A DNA stretch of 64,000 nucleotides. Source: Collybiopsis luxurians FD-317 M1. Taxonomy: Eukaryota > Basidiomycota > Agaricomycetes > Agaricales > Omphalotaceae. The translations under genes and the position numbers were made by a program. Positions within the stretch are counted from its first letter, which is position 1. Every line of letters starts with the position of its first letter. A model generated the notes under the pieces. That model ran no database searches and was not told the DNA's origin. It worked only from the letters and a program-made list of their open reading frames with translations. This document shows, in pieces, positions 57,966-64,000 of the stretch. The DNA lies in assembly GCA_000827265.1 (NCBI GenBank), contig KN834754.1, forward strand, positions 1,194,831 through 1,258,830, in the 5' to 3' direction.

Positions 57966-60193
57966 ATGTCTCCGCAAGGTTCTTTGAAGGAGAAATCGTC
58001 AGATGATTTCCAAGATATCGAAGATAAGCTGCCGAACAGTGTGTCTGGTAGTACAGCCGATGAACGAAGGACAATGTAAGTAGACAGCACGACAACAACG
58101 AAACTCACAGAAAACGGAGTTCATTGTAGGCGCAGCGTGGATTGGCATGTCCTTCCCATCTTTATTGCACTGAACATTGCTATCATCATAGACCGAGTCA
58201 ACATCGGTAGTGCTCGAACCATCGGGATGGGGGACGACCTGGTAAGTCTCGAGTTTAAGAGATCTGTCTAACATTCATTTTCAGCTCCACAGAAAGTCAC
58301 CAACGTCCGATATAATATCGTGGTGTGCATATCGTTCATACCATTTATTTTACTGTAGGTTGAAGACCGTGCCTCTCGAAACCGGCGCAAACGCATACAG
58401 CTGACATGTTTGACTCTTATGCTCGCCGGTCTATCATAGGGAAATACCTAGCAATCTGGTTATTCATAAGCTGAACAGCAGTCGAGTCTACATTTCTATA
58501 ATGGCAATTTTATGGGGGCTAGTGCTATTGGGTAGTGGGTTTGTCAAAACTTGGGGACAACTTGCGGCGTGCAGGGCTCTTATGGGTATCTTCGAAGTAA
58601 GTCTTGCCTGGTCGTGTATTCCCTCTGAATAAATCCCCTTCCAAGGCTGGTTTCTATCCCGGTTTATTTTTTGTTATGTCGACCTGGTGTGTATATTATC
58701 CGCGCGACTCGTCCAGCCAATAATTTATCTTCTGGCACTCCGCACAGGTATACGAGATACGAACTTCAAATTAGGTTCTAATGTCAATCCGAAACATTCT
58801 AAATTGCCACTAATTCTCATATAGGATAGCAATAGTAAACACATCTTCCTTATTTATTTCTGGATTTGGCGCCATTCTTGCATATGGACTCAGCAGATTG
58901 AATGGAAAGTCTGGCATTGCTGGATGGGCATGGATTTTTGTAGGTGTCATGTAACACTGCAATGATGAACAGTGGTTCAAAGTAGATTGAACACCTGCAG
59001 ATTATCGAAGGAGCAATAACTGTAGCCCTTGGTATATTGGGATTCTTCGTCATTCCAGAGTTTCCAGATCGCAACAAGTTTTTGACCGCTGAACAAACTG
59101 CTCTCGTTCTCAGTCGAGTGGAAGCGGATCGTGGAGATTCTCTCCGCGACAGTCTTACCCGAACAAAAATAATTCATCATCTCAGAGACTGGAAACTTTG
59201 GGCATATGGTAAGCGTCTTTACAGAATCAACATGGTAATCCTCTCGTCAACACTACAATTTTGGAGGTGTCATGTACGGTTGCTCCGTCGTTCCAACGTT
59301 TACGATTTCATACTTTATGCCTATAATCATCAACGGTATGGGGTTTAGTACTGCGGATTCCCTTTTACTTGTGAGTATTGCCAGACCTTGACACAAGTCT
59401 TCGGGTTGCCATACTTACATACCTATTCAGGCAGCTCCAATCTCCGTTCTCGCTGTATGATTTTCTTGATGTTAAACTGCAGCTTGAAATTCGAGCAAGC
59501 ACACAGGTTTTTACCACTGTCTTTCTCTCTTGGCTTTCGGATAAGAGCAAGCATCGAGCGGGCTTCTTAGTCATACAAACCTTGGTCACAATCGCGGGTA
59601 TATGCACCATCGCCTTTGCTCCCCTGAGAGGTGCTAGATATTTTGGTAAGTGAAGTTATGATCACCCAGGGTAAGCTGTGTGATAGATCTACAGGCGGGT
59701 TTCTCATCGATGCTGGGAGCCTTGGAACCTCATGTGGCATCCTAGCCTACGTGCGTCGCATACAATTCTATTTTTTATATCTCAGTAATCCTGAGATTAA
59801 ACAGAGCGCAAACAACGTCGTTTCACGTAGCAAACGATCGGTACAGTCCGCCATAACCAATCTGTTCAATGGGATAGCGGGAATAGTAGCAAGTCTTGTT
59901 CGCATTTCTTGGATTGACTGTAATATCCACTGGTTAACAACCCTGTAGATTTTTAGACAACAAGATTTTCCGAGGTACATCCCTGGCAAGTGCAGCGTTT
60001 ACATTCTTAGATTAGCTGCTCATGTGAATGTCAAAATTCACCAGGATTCTGTGTCGCTCTCGGGGCGCAAGTGGTTTTGATCTTGGTGCTGGCTCTTACG
60101 ACCATGAACTTCCGTCGCTTGAATAAGCTCGCCGAGAGCGGAAAAGCTATTGATCCCCTTGAAGGCCAGAGCGGGTTCCGCTATACCCTGTAA
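57966..60193 (+). CDS. MFS transporter, DAL5/TNA1 type, copy 2
   Basis: This is a diverged paralogue of the preceding gene in the same orientation. Start ATG 57966 (MSPQGSLKEKSSDDFQDIED). It has RSVDWHVLPIFIALNIAIII, DRVNIGSARTIGMGDDL, EIPSNLVIHKLNSSRVYIS, AACRALMGIFEAGFYPGLFF, VNTSSLFISGFGAILAYGLS, and the central loop FPDRNKFLTAEQTALVLSRV then EADRGDSLRDSL, closely matching copy 1. After that come VFTTVFLSWLSDKSKHRAGF, FRQQDFPRYIPG, and an ending GFRYTL. Matching split points around G.DDL, IPSN, FE/AGF and W.F/IIEG show a tandem duplication. The intron at 59986-60044 has a GC donor (CCCTG|GCAAGT). No frame break was found, so it looks functional. Confidence 0.83.
59986..60044 (+). other. 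GC-AG intron in MFS copy 2
   Basis: The donor is CCCTG|GCAAGT instead of GT and the acceptor CACCAG. Splicing joins ..PRYIPG to FCVALGAQVVLILVL in frame, as copy 1 needs at the same place. The rest of the donor matches the strong consensus, as is usual for GC-AG introns. Confidence 0.7.
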
Positions 60194-63100
60194 CATACGA
60201 AACTTGAGGATGAACGGAATTGGTATATACCTTTCAATATTTCTACTTCTGTATGGGCACATTAGTTCAACAACGTTTTGTTGGCGGAGGGTGCCACTTA
60301 ATTATATTCAAACGTGATTTTCCGACAAAAAGGCTTAAATTACCCCAACCAAGCATTGAAGCCCAGCCTAATTCAGAGAAGAGCTGGATACCATCGGAGT
60401 CTATCACAAACCCAATCAGATTCGCTGTCATCAGCGCAAAGTAGATTGCTCAATACCACGGTGCGGAAGAACACTGGATAAGCGAGAGATCAACAATTTT
60501 AGCCAGAAAAAGGTCGGATGAAAGACGGAACATCTTGTTCGAGATGAGAGCAAAGAATAGCGAGCGAGTATTTTGCGCTGAATGAACACGCTAATAAGCC
60601 AGTCCTAGGTGAGAAGCTTGAGGGCCACAAAGCAGTCAAGGTAGATACGAACACGCTATTCACGAGACGTTCTTAATCCCAACGTATATGAATCTTGTCT
60701 TGAGAGCGATCCCAGCAAGAGTACAAGTTGTAGCTCCGACGCCCTTCGTCAAAGTGGAAGCTTCAGAACAAATAGCAACACCTGCTCCAAGGACGTCTGG
60801 AGGATGTAAGCTTCTTACCTTGAACCACACTACCATGAGATTCCAGAATCTAAGCACGCAAATCTACGCGGTGAGTCGCCTATCCACGCTGCGGAATCTT
60901 TGATGGCCACAATACACGTGAAGTGCAGGATGACTTCCATCCTCGGAAAAGTAAGCCATGAGGCAGTTTGACGCTGCTGGGAAACGTAAGTCTCAATCTC
61001 CGGGAGCAAAGGCCGGTAGAATAATCGCTACATAGAGTAGTTAGATGGTAAATGAGTCTTCAATGCAGAGAGGCGACCAGAGAGCGTCTATGTAATTCAT
61101 GTACTTCGGGGTGGTTGATTGTGTGCTGTTGCTTTTCATTTAACGACGCACCTGCTTGACTTGACATCGCGTCCGATTAAGGAAAGTTCAATGACCCAGT
61201 AAACGATACCGATATCTCATTTTCAGCAAGCCTGATGGTACATGTTAAAGGGACCCAGCCGGAGTATGTTGGAACTGATGTACCATCTGGAATAGAAATC
61301 TTCGTATTTCGCCTAATCCCGTAATGTAATATTAACAAGTCTAGCGCAATGGAAAGTCGTCCAGCGATAACGCACCGTAACCAAACCAGTATCTAACAGA
61401 ACGGCCGTCCAGGACTTCAGGAAGAGAAAGAATCCTGACATTAAAGATCCAGCTCAAAATCTCGACCCCCTACATGCTGTAGCAACGGCGAGAATGACAG
61501 CGAGAATGAGGAATACAGTCAATACATTCGAGCCATGAAACCCTATCAAAAAGGAGCAGAACGATACACTGAAGGAGATGAGATGATGAAAGGTAGAGAT
61601 CATTTGGAATGTGCGTAATGCGGTTCAAGTTCAGGAGAAAAGTACACGATGGCAACAGCAGTTAGGACGATGTAGCATTCTGGTTCCCAAATGAAACTTA
61701 TTTTTGCTATCCTGAATATCCCCGTGTCCAACATTGCGACAGCTTAGATTCGCGATACCTGGCGTACAACAATTTGGCTGTAAAGTTACAAAAAAGAGAG
61801 GTCAGAATTGTCCAGGTTGACAGGTAACGAGGGCTCTTGCTTTAACCGACAACCTCTTAGAGGGGACTGCTTTAGGCCTATGAAACAACACGCTGAAAGC
61901 TCGTTACAGCTGTAGCAACCGTATAGTGAGAGTCGAAAGTAAGATCCCAAAGCTTTTTCTCTCCTCCGATAGCGCGCGGCGATCCTACTCTATAAGCGAT
62001 CAAACCACGCTCAGAAGAACAGCTTTCACTTTCACTGTCAAGGACCTTCGATCTCAGTCGCGCCCGTATAGACTAAGTATAGAGTATGAAGTCCTCGACA
62101 AATCTGACAGTCCCATCAACATTTGATACCATTGAATATAGATCAAGGACACCGGGAAGAGTAGAGTTGCGCTGGAATGTCTCCACTTGACAATCGACGA
62201 GAGAAAATGAGTCTAACATCAACCGGCAGTTGGAACTACTGAAAGTCTCCTTGACTACGCTCAGTTCCATTGTAACGATTGTGCTTGAACCCATCGCAGT
62301 CTCCTCTTTCAAACGTGATCCACATCGATAGCTACCAATCGGTGGTCACTTGCATAAAATGCAGTCGTTTTAGCTTGTAACGGTTCCATCAAACTCGGCG
62401 AATTTGTATTGTCCCGGATCTATCATTCCCTGCTTTTGCGGTGCTTCCACAGGTCGCCATCGTCTATCATCCGAGCCCGTCATCATCTGCGCTGAAAAAT
62501 CAAGCGAGCCTGGTTCATCTTGCAATTATTCGACTGAAAAGATTTCTACTCCCCGTTAAAAATGAATAGAAGACTGTGCTTCGACTTGACATCGCCGACA
62601 GCAGTGGCTGGTTTTTACCTGTAAAGAGTCAGGTCGCATTTTGTCTGGGGCCTGATTTCTAGCCTAGTGGTATCTTAGGCTTATCCTATTCAGTAACGTA
62701 TCGATCCCTCATTAACTCTGTTACTTACCGATCCTTCTACTTTTTGCTTTCACAGTAATCTTCATCCTATCCTATCCTTATCATCCAATCACCCAAACCA
62801 CTCACAGTGATAGGGAATCTAACACAGCCAGCGAGGGTTTTACCATGAGCTATCGCGGCCATAGCTTGGAGCCGCCGCGTTCAAGAAACTCTGAGTTTCT
62901 TGGCTTTGTATATTTGACGATTAGCTCACAACCTCGAAGACATGGAGAGTATATATTGAACTGGGATTCAGATTTGTAGTTCGATTCATGATAACATGCA
63001 AACTCAGTGTCCAAGCTGACTAGCAATGAAGCTTGAAGCTTCATATCGCATGTCAACTGCATAATCATTCCGGTCAGTTCACCTCAACCTATGTCACGGA

Positions 63101-64000
63101 GGTCTTCTCCCCCCTTTCCGCTGACCATTCTGTGTTTGGCTCCACTACCGTTATTCTCTTCGTGCCTAGCTACTTTCAGACTTTGCGGATTCGGAAGCGA
63201 TATATCCGAAATCTCTCGATTCATAGGACCTGGTTGAACGGGTAAGTACAAAGAACGTACTATTCGACGTTGAGGATCAGGTGAGGCCTAGGAATTCAAG
63301 TCATTCATTCCATCCGTCGCTCTAAACCCTATCTGAGGCCCTAGGGGGAATGGTGCTCTAGGATATTGACATGTAATTTTAAAGTCTAAGACAGAGTTCG
63401 ACCCACCCAAACCTTACATCTCGCCGAGCCGGACGGAATTCGAACTACATGTTCATGGTGGACTATAGTGGCTCGAATGACGGCACGTATTTGAGGACTG
63501 GTCAGGATGTAGGTTGGGTACGAATAGGAAGAGGTTCTTCCGATTTGACACGAACAGCAGACAGACCCTACAGTCTACTATTAGCGAATTGTCGCAAACC
63601 GCAGCAGAATTTTTTATAGCTTACTGCGGGTTGCGATCTAAACTTATATGTAGAAACCCAAATGGCGGGCAAGGGAGTCTACATCCATCGAGGATGTCGC
63701 GGATATTTTTGGACAAAAAATATCAATCCAAAGAGCCCTAAAATAGAAAATGCGGGGCAAGGGATGCAAGCAAATAGACGCCGAGGTCACGAAAATAATC
63801 CGTTCCAATTGCACAAATGCAGCCGTACGAAAGGGTCGTAGTTTTAACCCAATGAACAAGAATGCAAATAACCGGTTTGTACAGCCCTGCCGGGTTTGCG
63901 AACCAAGCTAACTCCCCGTGGACAATGAGTAACTATTCCCGAATATCGTGTTCAACGGTACGACGGTAGAGAATGGCCCGCCTAGCCATCTTGTAGCTCA
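60194..64000. other. Gene-poor right flank
   Basis: In these 3.8 kb no open frame exceeds about 80 codons, none shows a family motif and I could not join any across splice sites. A short run of TATCC repeats occurs at about 62767-62785 (ATCCTATCCTATCCTTATC). I saw no long terminal repeat, terminal inverted repeat or transposase/reverse-transcriptase motif. It may be old, mutated repeat DNA or a long regulatory gap. Confidence 0.45.

Noticed and set aside
62767..62785. Short TATCC repeat as a telomere-like or centromere-like array
   Set aside because: Only about three imperfect units, and the unit is not the TTAGGG-type fungal telomere repeat.
1..64000. CRISPR array, bacterial operon or prophage-type defence island
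   Set aside because: The window is intron-rich fungal nuclear DNA. No direct-repeat/spacer array or bacterial-type gene cluster was seen.

Overview
This is a nuclear window from a filamentous fungus, almost certainly a basidiomycete of the Agaricomycetes. Genes are split by many short introns (mostly about 50 to 70 bases, GT..AG with clear CTAAC/CTGAC branch sites), are packed tightly on both strands and often start head to head, and the recognisable proteins (SPO11, CDC6, ORC5, RER1, NAB2, RPL33, a CSC1/OSCA channel, DAL5-type transporters) are eukaryotic and fungal in style. Gene models below were made by joining reading frames across visible splice sites, so outer boundaries at a start or stop codon are firmer than individual exon edges.

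Layout. 1-1.6 kb: no gene seen. 1.6-2.7 kb (+): Ser/Thr-rich single-pass membrane protein. 3.0-5.0 kb (-): SPO11, the meiotic double-strand-break enzyme, head to head with CDC6 (+, 5.1-7.2 kb). 7.4-10.7 kb (-): a gamma-tubulin complex component, head to head with a DUF1917/Bles03-like gene (+, 10.8-12.4 kb). 12.7-18.2 kb (-): a very large acidic low-complexity protein. 18.6-19.5 kb (-): RER1, head to head with a P-loop kinase (+). 20.8-21.7 kb (-): IMPACT-family protein, head to head with a GNAT acetyltransferase (+). 22.8-24.7 kb: long upstream region of a PHO85-type cyclin (+, to 25.8 kb). 25.8-28.1 kb: no convincing gene. 28.1-30.2 kb (+): NAB2-like CCCH poly(A)-RNA-binding protein. 30.7-33.3 kb (-): mitochondrial P-loop ATPase. 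33.6-35.3 kb (-): SAP-like coiled-coil protein. 35.3-36.1 kb: spacer with several inverted repeats. 36.1-37.1 kb (+): charged coiled-coil protein. 37.1-39.0 kb (+): ORC5. 39.1-39.7 kb (+): FAM210/DUF1279 protein. 39.8-43.5 kb (+): CSC1/OSCA channel. 44.6-45.7 kb (-): NFKBIL1-like protein, head to head with a mitochondrial unknown (+, to 47.4 kb). 47.6-48.4 kb (-): ribosomal protein eL33. 48.7-50.8 kb (-): glutaryl-CoA dehydrogenase. 51.0-53.3 kb (-): family X DNA polymerase, head to head with NMN adenylyltransferase (+). 55.4-60.2 kb (+): two tandem MFS transporters of the DAL5/TNA1 type. 60.2-64.0 kb: no gene seen.

How they relate. Several genes serve DNA replication, repair, meiosis and the cell cycle (SPO11, CDC6, ORC5, Pol X, gamma-tubulin complex, cyclin), but they are scattered among unrelated housekeeping genes, so this looks like ordinary fungal chromosome rather than one functional cluster. 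The most unusual things seen are two consecutive micro-exons (10 and 6 bases) in RER1, a dense group of inverted repeats at 35.5-36.0 kb, an ORC5 without a recognisable Walker A loop, a 147-base promoter shared by SPO11 and CDC6, and NMN adenylyltransferase next to two possible NAD-precursor transporters. I did not find a convincing new defence or mobile system.
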